Shown here one piece after another: positions 26,107 through 34,600 of a stretch of 64,000 bases of DNA. This stretch comes from Streptomyces sp. NRRL B-24484 (GTDB taxonomy: Bacteria; Actinomycetota; Actinomycetes; Streptomycetales; Streptomycetaceae). Numbering within the stretch: the stretch's first letter is position 1; every line of letters starts with the position of its first letter. The DNA is taken from the NCBI RefSeq assembly GCF_000717715.1, contig NZ_JOAI01000021.1, positions 1 to 64,000 of the forward strand. The letters run 5' to 3'. The position numbers and the translations under genes are program-made. A model generated the notes under the pieces. It made no database searches. It saw only the letters and a list, made by a program, of their open reading frames with translations, and was not told where the DNA came from.

Positions 26107-26244
26107 GGGTGGCCTTCCGATGGTTGCGTGCAGGTCTTACGGGCTTCGACATTAATTGCAGACGCTGGTAGTTGCAAGCGCGGGCTTTCTCGGAGTTGGA
26201 CTATCCTGGGGTGGACACCGCAGCGAAGGGAGCAGTGGTCCCCC
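26107..26244. promoter_or_regulatory. Divergent control region of the exporter and MarR genes
   Basis: The gap contains an AT-rich stretch with a direct repeat of TTGCA (at 26155-26159 and 26172-26176), a plausible site for the MarR regulator, and TATCCT at 26202-26207 as a -10 box of the MarR gene. The promoter toward the exporter was not resolved. Confidence 0.45.
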
Positions 26245-26766
26245 ATGACGCGACCCGAACCGGGCCTGGCCCACGGCTGGTGCGCCCTCTCGGCCCTGCA
26301 CGGCCGGATCGAGGCGCACATCGAGCGCGCCCTCCAGGCGGAGCACGGGCTGAGCGTGCGCGAGTTCTCCGTCCTGGACGTGCTCAGCGACCAGCACGAC
26401 GGCGAGGGCGGGCACTTCCGGATGGCCCAGCTCGCGGACGCCGTCGTGCTCAGCCAGAGCGCCACCACCCGGCTGGTCACCCGGCTGGAGGACCGCGGCC
26501 TGCTCGCCCGCTACCTCTGCCCGACCGACCGCCGCGGCATCTACACCAACGTCACCGAGGCAGGCCTCGTCCTGCTGGAGCGGGCCAGGCCCACCAACGA
26601 CCACGCGCTGCGCGAGGCCCTGGACACCGCCGGGCGCCGCCCCGAGCTGGCCCCGCTGGTCGCCGCCGTCCGCGGCCTGGAACAGGCCCAGGCAGCAGCA
26701 CAGGCATCACCGGCAGTACAGACGGCACAGGCCGACGGCGCCGCGGTGCCGGTACCGGTCGGCTGA
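26245..26766 (+). CDS. MarR-family transcriptional regulator
   Basis: A 173-residue MarR regulator: dimerisation helices at both ends and a winged helix-turn-helix in the middle (FRMAQLADAVVLSQSATTRLVTRLEDRGLLAR, then wing CPTDRRGIYTNVTEAG). It is expected to repress the divergent exporter and itself, releasing DNA on ligand binding. The last 30 residues are an Ala/Gln-rich tail not typical of the family. ATG at 26245; a long in-frame extension upstream is a shadow of other sequence. Confidence 0.9.
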   Translation: MTRPEPGLAHGWCALSALHGRIEAHIERALQAEHGLSVREFSVLDVLSDQHDGEGGHFRMAQLADAVVLSQSATTRLVTRLEDRGLLARYLCPTDRRGIYTNVTEAGLVLLERARPTNDHALREALDTAGRRPELAPLVAAVRGLEQAQAAAQASPAVQTAQADGAAVPVPVG

Positions 26767-26789
26767 CCGGGCGGACGGCCCCGGGAACG

Positions 26790-26840
26790 GCGCAGGGCCC
26801 GGCCGCGGCGACGTGCTGTCGCTGCGGCCGGGCCCTGCGC
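26790..26840. terminator. Bidirectional terminator
   Basis: A perfect 17-bp stem (GCGCAGGGCCCGGCCGC, 26790-26806, and its complement 26824-26840) with an internally paired loop, between the convergent MarR gene and the vWA-partner gene. Confidence 0.88.
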
Positions 26841-26860
26841 GGTGCGCTGCCCGGAACGGG

Positions 26861-27826
26861 TCAGCTGCGGTACTGCGGGTGCTGCGGTGCCGGTGCCTGC
26901 GGCGGCACCGGAGCGGATCCGGCGGGCCGGCGCCCGCGCGGGTGACGGGTGAGGGTGTAACCCCACACGCCGGCCAGCGCGGCCAGGACGCCGCCCGCGA
27001 CCGTCCAGTACCAGCGGGTGTTCCAGCCCGAGAACAGGCCGGTGTACCAGTGCGACTCCGGCTCGGCCGGCGCCGCCACCTCGACCGTGCCGGGCGCCGC
27101 CGGGGCGGAGGCCGAGGGCTTGGCGCTCGGGGTGGCGGCGGACGCGTCGGGCGCCGCGGTGGAGCCGGCGTTGACCGGCGGCACCAGCGGGGCCTTCAGC
27201 TCGCCGCCCTCCGGCTGGGCGTCGTCGGCCCCGCCCTTGGCGGCGACCTGCAGCTTCACCTGGGCCGCGAGGCCGAGGTCCTGCTGCGGCACGTCCGCCA
27301 CGGAGAGCCGGACGTAGTAGGTGCCCGGCAGCGGGTCGCCCGACCACGGCTCGGCCCAGGAGCGGATCTGCCGCAGCGCGCAGCTCATCGACACCGAGGC
27401 GGTGCCGGTGTCCGCGGTGGCGTTCTGCGGGCCGGCGGTGCAGGACTGCCGGCGGCGCAGGCCGTCGAACAGCTCCACCGACCAGGTCTGCGCGCCGTGC
27501 CGGTCGCCGGACGGCGGCAGCGTCACCGTGACGTGCACGGTGTCGGTCTGGCCCTCCGAGGCGGCGAAGGCCCAGTACAGGTAGTCGCCGGTGGAGGCGG
27601 ACACCGCGGCCGTCCGCCCGGCGGGCAGCGGCGTCGCGGTGAGGAAGGTCGTCCCGGCGGTCGTCACCGGGGCGGTGTCGGCCGATCCGGAGGGCGCGGG
27701 CGACGGGGAGGCCGCGGCGGCGGACGGCGCGGCCGCCAGCAGGGCGCCGAGCCCGATCGGCAGCACGGCCGCGGCGCGGGCGGCCCGCGAACGCAGCGTC
27801 AGGGAACGCATCATCGGTGCACGCAT
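26861..27826 (-). CDS. Secreted single-pass membrane protein, partner of the vWA protein
   Basis: A 321-residue protein with a signal peptide (AAVLPIGLGALLAAAPSAAAA), an extracellular beta-rich region (about 45-200; GDYLYWAFAASEGQTDTVHV and GTYYVRLSVADV) with two Cys, a Pro/Ala/Ser linker, a membrane segment (YWTVAGGVLAALAGVWGYTL) and a basic Pro-rich cytosolic tail. The extracellular part looks like a pre-peptidase C-terminal type beta sandwich, but I cannot assign a family firmly. It begins 2 nt after the stop of the vWA gene with GGGAG inside that gene, so the two are co-translated and likely form a complex. Confidence 0.75.
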   Translation of the reverse strand: MRAPMMRSLTLRSRAARAAAVLPIGLGALLAAAPSAAAASPSPAPSGSADTAPVTTAGTTFLTATPLPAGRTAAVSASTGDYLYWAFAASEGQTDTVHVTVTLPPSGDRHGAQTWSVELFDGLRRRQSCTAGPQNATADTGTASVSMSCALRQIRSWAEPWSGDPLPGTYYVRLSVADVPQQDLGLAAQVKLQVAAKGGADDAQPEGGELKAPLVPPVNAGSTAAPDASAATPSAKPSASAPAAPGTVEVAAPAEPESHWYTGLFSGWNTRWYWTVAGGVLAALAGVWGYTLTRHPRGRRPAGSAPVPPQAPAPQHPQYRS

Positions 27827-27828
27827 CG

Positions 27829-29148
27829 TCAGTTCTCCCGCCAGACAGCGATCCGCCAGCGTGCCACCCAGCCGAAGAGCAGGCCGGCCAGCAGGCCCGC
27901 GAGGGTCAGCACCAGCAGCAGGATCCAGCCGCGGCCGAGGCCCATGGCCGGGCCGTCCGGGGACGGCGAGGCCTTGGCGACGTCCACCGTCAGCTCGACC
28001 GGCAGGCCGGGCTCGGCCTGCACGCTCGCCTGGGCGGCGAAGGAGTTGCTGACGACCAGGCAGACGACGCCGTCGGTGGCGGCGCCCTTGCCGGACGGCG
28101 ACGGCGTGGCGTCCTCGTCCGCCGCCGGGGCGGACCAGCGCAGGCCGGTGGAGGCGACGTCGGTGCGGCCGCTGCCCGCGTCCGTGCCGCGCACCAGCTC
28201 CTGGCCGCGGGTGTCCGTGGCCAGCAGCAGCACGCCGTAGTCGCGGGCGACGGCCCGGTCCGGGGTGACGCTGACCGAGGCGCGCAGCTCCTCGCCCGCC
28301 TTCACCGGCACCCGGTAGACGCGGTGCTCGGAGAACTTCTCGCGGTCGCTGTAGACGCCGGGCCGCAGCACCGGCGCGTTCGGGCAGGCGTCGGCGCCGG
28401 CCACCCTGGCGGGGGTCACCCGGTAGGTCTCGCCGGCCCGGTTGACCAACTGCTTGACCTTGTCGGTCAGCTGTTCCTTCGTCCGCACGTCGGTGTAGGT
28501 GCCGCCGGTGGCGTTGGCGATGCACAGCAGCTGCTGACGGGTCTTGTCGTCGTGGGCGAGGCCCAGCGTGTCGACGACCAGGTTGATGCCCTGCGAGGCC
28601 AGTTCGCGGGCCACCTCGCACGGGTCCGGCGGGGCACAGGAGTCCTCGCCGTCGGTGATCAGCACCACCCGGCGGGTGGTCGGGCCGTTGCCGAGGTCCT
28701 GGGCCGCGCCGCGCAGCGCCAGGCCGATCGGCGTCCAGCCGGTCGGACGCAGGGTGGCGACGGCCGTCTTGGCCTCCACCTTGTTCGTCTTCCCGACGGG
28801 GTAGAGCTGCTTGGTGTCCTTGCAGCCCTCCGCCTTGTCGTTGCCGGGGTAGGTCGCGCCCAGGGTGCGGATGCCGAACTCGGTCTCCGCCGGCAGGGCG
28901 TCGATCACCTCGCCGATGGACTGCTGGGCGACCGAGATCCGGCTCCGGCCCTCGATGTCGGTGGCCCGCATGGAGCCGCTGACGTCGAGGACGAGGTCGA
29001 CCTTGGGTGCCTCGGTGGTGGCGGCCGCGGAGCCGCTGGGTTCGTCGGCGTGCGCCGGGAGGGTGCCGAGCAGCATGCCGGCGGATATCGCCAGTGCTGA
29101 CAGCAGCCCCGCCGCGCGGGTCGCCGTGCGTCGTCGGGTAGTCGTCAC
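27829..29148 (-). CDS. Extracellular von Willebrand factor A domain protein, membrane anchored
   Basis: A 439-residue protein: signal peptide (GLLSALAISAGMLLGTLPAHA), a vWA domain (about 48-230) with the metal-ion-dependent adhesion site DVSGSM, a matching Thr (TPIGLAL) and LITDGEDSC, then a second beta-rich extracellular region (about 235-400), a C-terminal membrane segment (GWILLLVLTLAGLLAGLLFG) and a short basic tail. MIDAS-type vWA domains bind protein ligands through Mg2+. The partner gene follows directly. Role unknown; adhesion or a sensor/assembly function at the cell surface are possible. GTG at 29148 is used. Confidence 0.85.
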   Translation of the reverse strand: MTTTRRRTATRAAGLLSALAISAGMLLGTLPAHADEPSGSAAATTEAPKVDLVLDVSGSMRATDIEGRSRISVAQQSIGEVIDALPAETEFGIRTLGATYPGNDKAEGCKDTKQLYPVGKTNKVEAKTAVATLRPTGWTPIGLALRGAAQDLGNGPTTRRVVLITDGEDSCAPPDPCEVARELASQGINLVVDTLGLAHDDKTRQQLLCIANATGGTYTDVRTKEQLTDKVKQLVNRAGETYRVTPARVAGADACPNAPVLRPGVYSDREKFSEHRVYRVPVKAGEELRASVSVTPDRAVARDYGVLLLATDTRGQELVRGTDAGSGRTDVASTGLRWSAPAADEDATPSPSGKGAATDGVVCLVVSNSFAAQASVQAEPGLPVELTVDVAKASPSPDGPAMGLGRGWILLLVLTLAGLLAGLLFGWVARWRIAVWREN

Positions 29149-29284
29149 GCGCGCATCCTATGGATCATCAATTCGGTTCTCCCAATGTGCAGGGGCTGTG
29201 CGAACCAAGGGGATTGTGCGGATCGGAGCACCGCCGCCCGCCGCGGCACGGCACCGTCTAGGCTTCCGCGGAGGGAGGGGGCGC

Positions 29285-30214
29285 ATGCGGCTCGACGGGG
29301 TTGGACGGCGGTACGGAAGGCGCGGGCCCTGGGTCCTGCGCGGGGTGGCGCTCACCGTGGAGGCGGGCGCACTGGTGCGGATCGGAGGCCCGAACGGCAG
29401 CGGCAAGTCCACCCTGCTGCGGATCGCCGCCGGCGTGGAACGCCCGACCGAGGGCACCGCCGAGCTGCCCGCGCACCGGGCCTACGTGCCCGAACGCTTC
29501 CCGCCCGCGCTGCCCTTCGACGCCCAGGGCTACCTGCGGCACGTCGGACGGATCCGCGGCCTGGACGCCGCCGAGGCCGACCGCCGGGCCGAGCACTGGC
29601 TCGACGTCTTCGGCATCGCCGACCGGGCCGGCACCCCGCTCGCCGAACTCTCCAAGGGCACCTGCCAGAAGGTCGCCGTCGCCCAGGCGCTGCTCGCCGA
29701 CGCCGACCTGCTGGTGCTCGACGAGGCCTGGACGGGACTCGACCCCGCCGCCCGCGCCCGGCTCGACGAGGCGGCCGCCGACCGGGCCGCCCGCGGCGGA
29801 CGGGTGCTCTTCGTCGACCACGACCCGGCCCGGCTCGCCGGACCCACCACCGCCGCGTACGAGCTCGACGACGGCGCCCTGCGGCCCGCCGAACCCGGAC
29901 CGGGCGCCGAACCCGGCCCGGCCGGCGGCCCCGCTGTGCGGATCGAGGTCGAGACGGCCGGCCCCCGCCCGCTGCCCGAGCGGCTGCCCGGTGCACCCCG
30001 CCGGACCGCCCTGCCCGACGGGGCCGTCCGGCTGGAGGTGGCCGGGGCGCACTCGGACGCCCTGCTGCGCGCCCTGCTCGCGGACGGCCGCGGGGTGCAC
30101 GTGCGCAGCCTGGCGGCCGTCCCCGCACCGGCCGTCCCCGCAGCGACCGTCGCCGGGCGGACCGCCGTGCGCGCCGCCGGGGACGCGGAGACCGTTCCGG
30201 AGGAGGCCCGGTGA
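29285..30214 (+). CDS. ABC transporter ATP-binding protein
   Basis: A 309-residue ATPase subunit. Walker A is GGPNGSGKST, the signature is atypical (LSKGTCQK instead of LSGGQ), Walker B is LLVLDEAW, with Ala replacing the usual Pro, and the H-loop His is in FVDHDP. The last 90 residues form an extra domain with a repeated hydrophobic pattern. ATG at 29285 has GGAGGGAGG just upstream, and a TAGGCT box at 29258-29263. It overlaps the permease gene by four bases. The deviant signature suggests a small exporter rather than an uptake system; the substrate is unknown. Confidence 0.85.
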   Translation: MRLDGVGRRYGRRGPWVLRGVALTVEAGALVRIGGPNGSGKSTLLRIAAGVERPTEGTAELPAHRAYVPERFPPALPFDAQGYLRHVGRIRGLDAAEADRRAEHWLDVFGIADRAGTPLAELSKGTCQKVAVAQALLADADLLVLDEAWTGLDPAARARLDEAAADRAARGGRVLFVDHDPARLAGPTTAAYELDDGALRPAEPGPGAEPGPAGGPAVRIEVETAGPRPLPERLPGAPRRTALPDGAVRLEVAGAHSDALLRALLADGRGVHVRSLAAVPAPAVPAATVAGRTAVRAAGDAETVPEEAR

Positions 30215-30873
30215 GCGCCCTGATCCGCTATCAGCTGGAGCTGCTGCTGCGCTCCCACCGCCTGGTGCCGCCCGCGCTCTGCTACGGGGTGCTGATGGTG
30301 CTCGGGCTGTCCGGCGGGGACGACCCGCTCGGCGGCCACGCCTGGAGCGCCGGTCTGCTGCTGCCGGTCACCGCCTGGCTGGTGCGCTGTGCGGTGACCG
30401 CCGAACCGGCGGCGGCCCGGGCCTGCCGGGTGGCCGCGGTCGGCGCCCGCCGGGTGCACCGGGCCGACCTGCTGGCCGCGCTGCTGGCCGCCGCGGTGCT
30501 CGCCGTGGTCGGGGCGGCGGCGGTGATCGCCACCGGCGGCCGCTCCGTGGCCGGCGCCGGCCCTGCCCTGCTGGGCGGCCTGGCCGCCACCGCGGTCTGC
30601 GTGCTGCTGGGGCTGGCGGTCGGCGCGCTGTGCAACCGCCCGGTGATGTCCTCCGGGCCGTTCGGGATCCTGGCGGCGCTCGGCGCGGCGGTGCTGGTGC
30701 TGATGGTGCCCTTCGCGCCCGCCCACGTGGTGGTCCGGGCGCTCGTCCGGGCGGCCGAGCGCGGCGACCTCGACCTGCCGGGGTCCGTGCTGCCGGCACT
30801 GCTGGCCGCCGCGGTGCTCGCGGCCGGGGCGGTGGCCGCGGCGGGGGAACTGGCGGTCCGCCGCGGGGAGTGA
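30211..30873 (+). CDS. ABC transporter permease-type membrane protein
   Basis: A 220-residue protein with about six hydrophobic segments (for example LLAALLAAAVLAVVGAAAVI and GILAALGAAVLVLMV) and no soluble domain. GTG at 30211 overlaps the stop of the ATPase gene (GTGA), so it is translationally coupled and almost certainly the membrane half of that transporter. No family motif beyond this. Confidence 0.8.
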   Translation: MSALIRYQLELLLRSHRLVPPALCYGVLMVLGLSGGDDPLGGHAWSAGLLLPVTAWLVRCAVTAEPAAARACRVAAVGARRVHRADLLAALLAAAVLAVVGAAAVIATGGRSVAGAGPALLGGLAATAVCVLLGLAVGALCNRPVMSSGPFGILAALGAAVLVLMVPFAPAHVVVRALVRAAERGDLDLPGSVLPALLAAAVLAAGAVAAAGELAVRRGE

Positions 30874-31015
30874 GCGGGCCCGTCCCCGTTTCGCCGCCGA
30901 AATTCGGACACACCGGCATGTTCCGTCGTAAATATGGCAAATCCTCGTAGGCTGCGACCACCAGCAGCGGTGCGGCACCGGTCCCGCACGCTCGAGGACT
31001 GGAAGGAACCCGCGC

Positions 31016-31519
31016 GTGAGCAACCTCTTCGCGATCTCCTACCCCGATGTGGCGACCGCCCAGCAGGTCCGGGACACCGCCATCGGCCTGCAGAAGCAGA
31101 AGCTGATGGACCTGGAGGACATCGTCGTCGTCGAGCGCCGCCCCGACGGCAAGGTCAAACTGCACCAGGCCGTCAACACCACCGGCATCGGCGCGGCCTC
31201 CGGTGCCCTGTGGGGCGGCGTCATCGGCCTGCTCTTCTTCATGCCGTTCCTCGGCGCGGCGGTCGGCGGCGCCACGGGCGCGGCGGTCGGCGCCGCGACC
31301 GACACCGGCGTCGACGACAACTTCATGCGGCAGGTCGGCCAGAAGATGGAGCCGGGCTCCGCCGCCCTGTTCATGCTCGTCCGCTCCGCCACCGCGGACA
31401 AGGTCGTCCCGCAGTTCGCCCAGTACGGCGGCGAGATCCTGCAGACCTCGCTCAGTGCGGACCAGGAGGAGCACCTCGTCGAGGCGCTCAAGGCGGCGAA
31501 GGCGCCCAGCGGCGTCTGA
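31016..31519 (+). CDS. DUF1269 membrane protein with glycine-zipper helices
   Basis: A 167-residue protein of the DUF1269 family: N-terminal soluble part (FAISYPDVATAQQVRD), two Gly/Ala-rich helices in the middle (GALWGGVIGLLFFMPFLGAAVGG) and a soluble C-terminus with MEPGSAALFMLV. Function is unknown; members are often stress-induced. GTG at 31016 has GGAAGG upstream, and a TAGGCT box lies at 30948-30953. The SEDS gene follows after 55 bp. Confidence 0.85.
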   Translation: MSNLFAISYPDVATAQQVRDTAIGLQKQKLMDLEDIVVVERRPDGKVKLHQAVNTTGIGAASGALWGGVIGLLFFMPFLGAAVGGATGAAVGAATDTGVDDNFMRQVGQKMEPGSAALFMLVRSATADKVVPQFAQYGGEILQTSLSADQEEHLVEALKAAKAPSGV

Positions 31520-31574
31520 CCCAGCCGCGGCCGCCCGCCCGGGCGGCCGCGCTCCGCCCGCCCAAGGACCGGCC

Positions 31575-32927
31575 GTGGCCACACCCACCACCCCGGCGGC
31601 CGCGCCGCCCACCGCGGCCCCCGCACCGCCGACCCGCCGCACCACCGAACTGGTGCTGGTCGTCGGCGCCGTGCTGATCGCGGTGTTCGGCTACATCGAG
31701 GTCGGTGCCAACATCGACGGCCGGCCACCGCCCGACGCCGCCTCCTACGGGGCGGCGCTCGGCGCGCTGGCCCTGGTCGCGCACGCCGCGGTGCGCTGGC
31801 GGGCCCGGTACGCGGACCCGCTGCTGCTGCCGATCGCGGTGCTGCTGAACGGCATCGGACTGGTCGTCATCTACCGCCTGGACCGGGCCACCCCGGGCTT
31901 CGCCGCCGCCCCCGCGCAACTGCTCTGGTCCGCCTTCGGGGTGGCGCTCTTCCTCGCCGTGGTCGTGCTGCTGCGCGACCACCGGGTGCTCCAGCGGTAC
32001 GCCTACATCTGCGCGCTGGCCGCCCTGGTGCTGCTGGTGCTCCCGGTCTTCTTCCCGCCGGTCTACGGCTCCCGGATCTGGATCACCGTCGGCGCCTTCT
32101 CCATCCAGCCCGGCGAGTTCGCGAAGGTCCTGCTCGCCGTGTTCTTCGCCGCCTACCTGGCCGCCCACCGCGACGCCCTCGCGCTGACCGGCCGCCGGAT
32201 CTGGCGGTTCCAGCTGCCGCGCGGCCGGGTGCTCGGCCCGGTGCTGGTGGTCTGGGCGGCCTTCGTCGGCGTGCTGGTGCTGGAGACGGACCTCGGCACC
32301 TCGCTGCTGTTCTTCGGCCTGTTCGTGATCATGCTGTACGTGGCGACCGCCCGCAGCGGCTGGATCGCCATCGGCCTCTTCCTCGCCGCGGTCGGGGCGG
32401 CGGGCGTCGGCCGGCTCTCCCCGCACGTCCACAGCCGGGTCACCGACTGGCTGGACCCGCTCGGCTCGATCGCCGCCGGCCACGGCCCCAACCAGATCGC
32501 GCAGTCGCTGTTCGCGTTCGCGTGGGGCGGTCTGCTCGGCGCCGGCCTCGGCCTCGGCCACTCCATCCTCATCGGATTCGCCGCCAAGTCCGACTTCATC
32601 CTCGCCACCATCGGCGAGGAGCTCGGCCTGACCGGGCTGACCGCCGTCCTGCTGCTCTACGCCCTGCTGGTCTCGCGCGGCTTCGCCACCGGACTCGCGC
32701 TGCGCGACCCGTTCGGGCGGCTGCTCGCGATCGGCCTGGCCGCCATCGTCGGCCTGCAGGTCTTCGTGGTGGCCGGCGGCGTCCTCGCACTGATCCCGCT
32801 GACCGGCATGACCCTGCCCTTCGTCGCCCAGGGCGGGTCCTCGGTCGTCACCAACTGGATCATCGTCGCGCTGCTGGTGCGGATGAGCGACACCGCCCGC
32901 CGCCCCCGGCCCGTGGCCCGCCCGTGA
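31575..32927 (+). CDS. SEDS-family peptidoglycan glycosyltransferase (FtsW/RodA type)
   Basis: A 450-residue, 10-TM SEDS protein that polymerises lipid II. It carries the family signature LETDLGTSLLFFGLF with the essential Asp, IQPGEFAKV, and GEELGLTG, PLTGMTLPFVAQGGSS near the C-terminus. GTG at 31575 has AAGGACC upstream. Its stop overlaps the ATG of a class B PBP gene (TGATG), the usual pairing of polymerase and transpeptidase. No PstP, PknB or FHA gene is next to it, so this is a paralogue of the oriC-proximal pair, resembling the SCO3156-3157 area of S. coelicolor, from memory. Confidence 0.93.
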   Translation: MATPTTPAAAPPTAAPAPPTRRTTELVLVVGAVLIAVFGYIEVGANIDGRPPPDAASYGAALGALALVAHAAVRWRARYADPLLLPIAVLLNGIGLVVIYRLDRATPGFAAAPAQLLWSAFGVALFLAVVVLLRDHRVLQRYAYICALAALVLLVLPVFFPPVYGSRIWITVGAFSIQPGEFAKVLLAVFFAAYLAAHRDALALTGRRIWRFQLPRGRVLGPVLVVWAAFVGVLVLETDLGTSLLFFGLFVIMLYVATARSGWIAIGLFLAAVGAAGVGRLSPHVHSRVTDWLDPLGSIAAGHGPNQIAQSLFAFAWGGLLGAGLGLGHSILIGFAAKSDFILATIGEELGLTGLTAVLLLYALLVSRGFATGLALRDPFGRLLAIGLAAIVGLQVFVVAGGVLALIPLTGMTLPFVAQGGSSVVTNWIIVALLVRMSDTARRPRPVARP

Positions 32928-34423
32928 TGACCCGCGGCGACGGCTTCGCCCGGCCCGGCATCTCCACCACCGGCCGCCGGGCCGGCACCTTCTGCCTGCT
33001 GCTGATCGTCGCCCTCGCCGCCCAGGCCACCCGGGTCCAGGTGTTCCAGGCCGACGCGTACAACCACAACAAGGCCAACCAGCGGCTCACCGTCGAGCGC
33101 TACGACCAGCCGCGCGGCAACATCCTGGTGGCCGGCGAACCGGTCACGGGCTCCACGCCGACCGGCGGCCGCTACGACTACAAGCGCACCTACACCGACG
33201 GCCCCGCCTGGGCCGCCGTCACCGGCTACGCCTCCCAGGTCTACGGCAACAGCCAGCTGGAGGGCATCTACGACGACCTGCTCTCCGGCTCCGACGACCG
33301 CCTCTCCGGCTGGGCGGTGTGGAACGCCGTCGCCCGCCGGCAGAACCCCGGCGGCGACGTCCACACCACCCTCGACCCAGCCGCCCAGCAGGCCGCCCTG
33401 CACGGCCTCGGCCGCCAGCAGGGCGCCGTGGTGGCGATCGAACCCGCCACCGGCCGCATCCTCGCCCTCGCCAGCACCCCCTCGTACGACCCGGGCAGCT
33501 TCGCCGGCTCCTCCGCCGCCGACCGCGAAGCCTGGACGAAGCTGCGTGCAGACACCGACCAGCCGATGCTCAACCGGGCGCTGCGCCAGATCTACCCGCC
33601 CGGCTCCACCTTCAAGGTGGTCACCGCGGCCGCCGCGCTCGCCTCCGGCCGGGTCACGGACATCAACGCCCCGACCGGCGCGCCCTACCCGTACGTCATG
33701 CAGGGCACCACCACCGAGCTGGTCAACGACAGCCGGGCCTGCGACGAGGCCGGCCTGTCTCTGGACGAGGCGATGGTCAATTCCTGCAACAGCACCATGG
33801 GCTGGCTCGGCACCCAGGTCGGGCTGCAGGGGATGGCGTCCACCGCCGGGGCGTTCGGCTTCAACGACGCCGCCCTCGACACCCCGGTGCGGGCCGCCCG
33901 CTCCAACTTCGACACCGCGATGAACACCTCCCAGGTGGCGCTCTCCTCCATCGGCCAGTACGACACCGCCGCCACCCCGCTGGTCATGGCGATGGTCGCC
34001 GCCGGGATCGCCGACAACGGCACGGTCATGCGTCCGCAGCTCGTGGACAAGCTGACCCGCAGCGACGGCACCGTCGTCGAGCTCATGCACCCGCAGACGT
34101 ACCGGCAGGCGGTGAGCCCCTCCGTCGCCGCCAAGGTCCAGCAGCTGATGGTCGACGTCGTCGAGGAGGGCACCGGCAGCCGGGCGCGGATCCCCGGTGC
34201 CGTCGTCGGCGGCAAGACCGGCACCGCCCAGCACGGCACCGGCAACGGCGGCACCCCGTACGCGTGGTTCATCGCCTGGGCGCGCCCGGCGGACTCCGGC
34301 GGCGTGCCGCCGGTCGCGGTGGCCGTGGTGGTCGCCGACAGCGAGGCGACCGACGTCACCGGCGGCGCCCTGGCCGCGCCCATCGCCCGTTCGGTCCTGC
34401 AGGCCGTGCTGAACGGCAGCTGA
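32927..34423 (+). CDS. Class B penicillin-binding protein (PbpA-like transpeptidase)
   Basis: A 498-residue transpeptidase: short cytosolic N-terminus, one membrane anchor (GTFCLLLIVALAAQATRVQV), a small pedestal domain (about 50-150) and the penicillin-binding domain with STFK (active Ser), SCNST as the SxN motif and KTGT. It cross-links glycan strands and is expected to work with the SEDS protein encoded immediately upstream, whose stop overlaps this ATG. No PASTA domains. A 176-bp gap without strong features follows. Confidence 0.93.
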   Translation: MTRGDGFARPGISTTGRRAGTFCLLLIVALAAQATRVQVFQADAYNHNKANQRLTVERYDQPRGNILVAGEPVTGSTPTGGRYDYKRTYTDGPAWAAVTGYASQVYGNSQLEGIYDDLLSGSDDRLSGWAVWNAVARRQNPGGDVHTTLDPAAQQAALHGLGRQQGAVVAIEPATGRILALASTPSYDPGSFAGSSAADREAWTKLRADTDQPMLNRALRQIYPPGSTFKVVTAAAALASGRVTDINAPTGAPYPYVMQGTTTELVNDSRACDEAGLSLDEAMVNSCNSTMGWLGTQVGLQGMASTAGAFGFNDAALDTPVRAARSNFDTAMNTSQVALSSIGQYDTAATPLVMAMVAAGIADNGTVMRPQLVDKLTRSDGTVVELMHPQTYRQAVSPSVAAKVQQLMVDVVEEGTGSRARIPGAVVGGKTGTAQHGTGNGGTPYAWFIAWARPADSGGVPPVAVAVVVADSEATDVTGGALAAPIARSVLQAVLNGS

Positions 34424-34587
34424 TCCGCCGCCCGCCGGCCCGACCGGCGTGCGCACCGCCGACACGCCCCTTGACCGGCCCGCACGCCGCCGGGCCCGCC
34501 GGACCGCACCGCCGACCGGCGGCCCCGTTGTGGCAGGACGCACACCACCAACCGTCGGGGCACCGGGACAGCGACCCGCCCAGCCCC

Positions 34588-34593
34588 TAACCT
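34588..34593 (+). promoter_or_regulatory. -10 box of the GT87-like gene, predicted leaderless
   Basis: TAACCT ends 7 nt before the ATG at 34601, with no Shine-Dalgarno sequence between. Confidence 0.5.
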
Positions 34594-34600
34594 CACTGCC

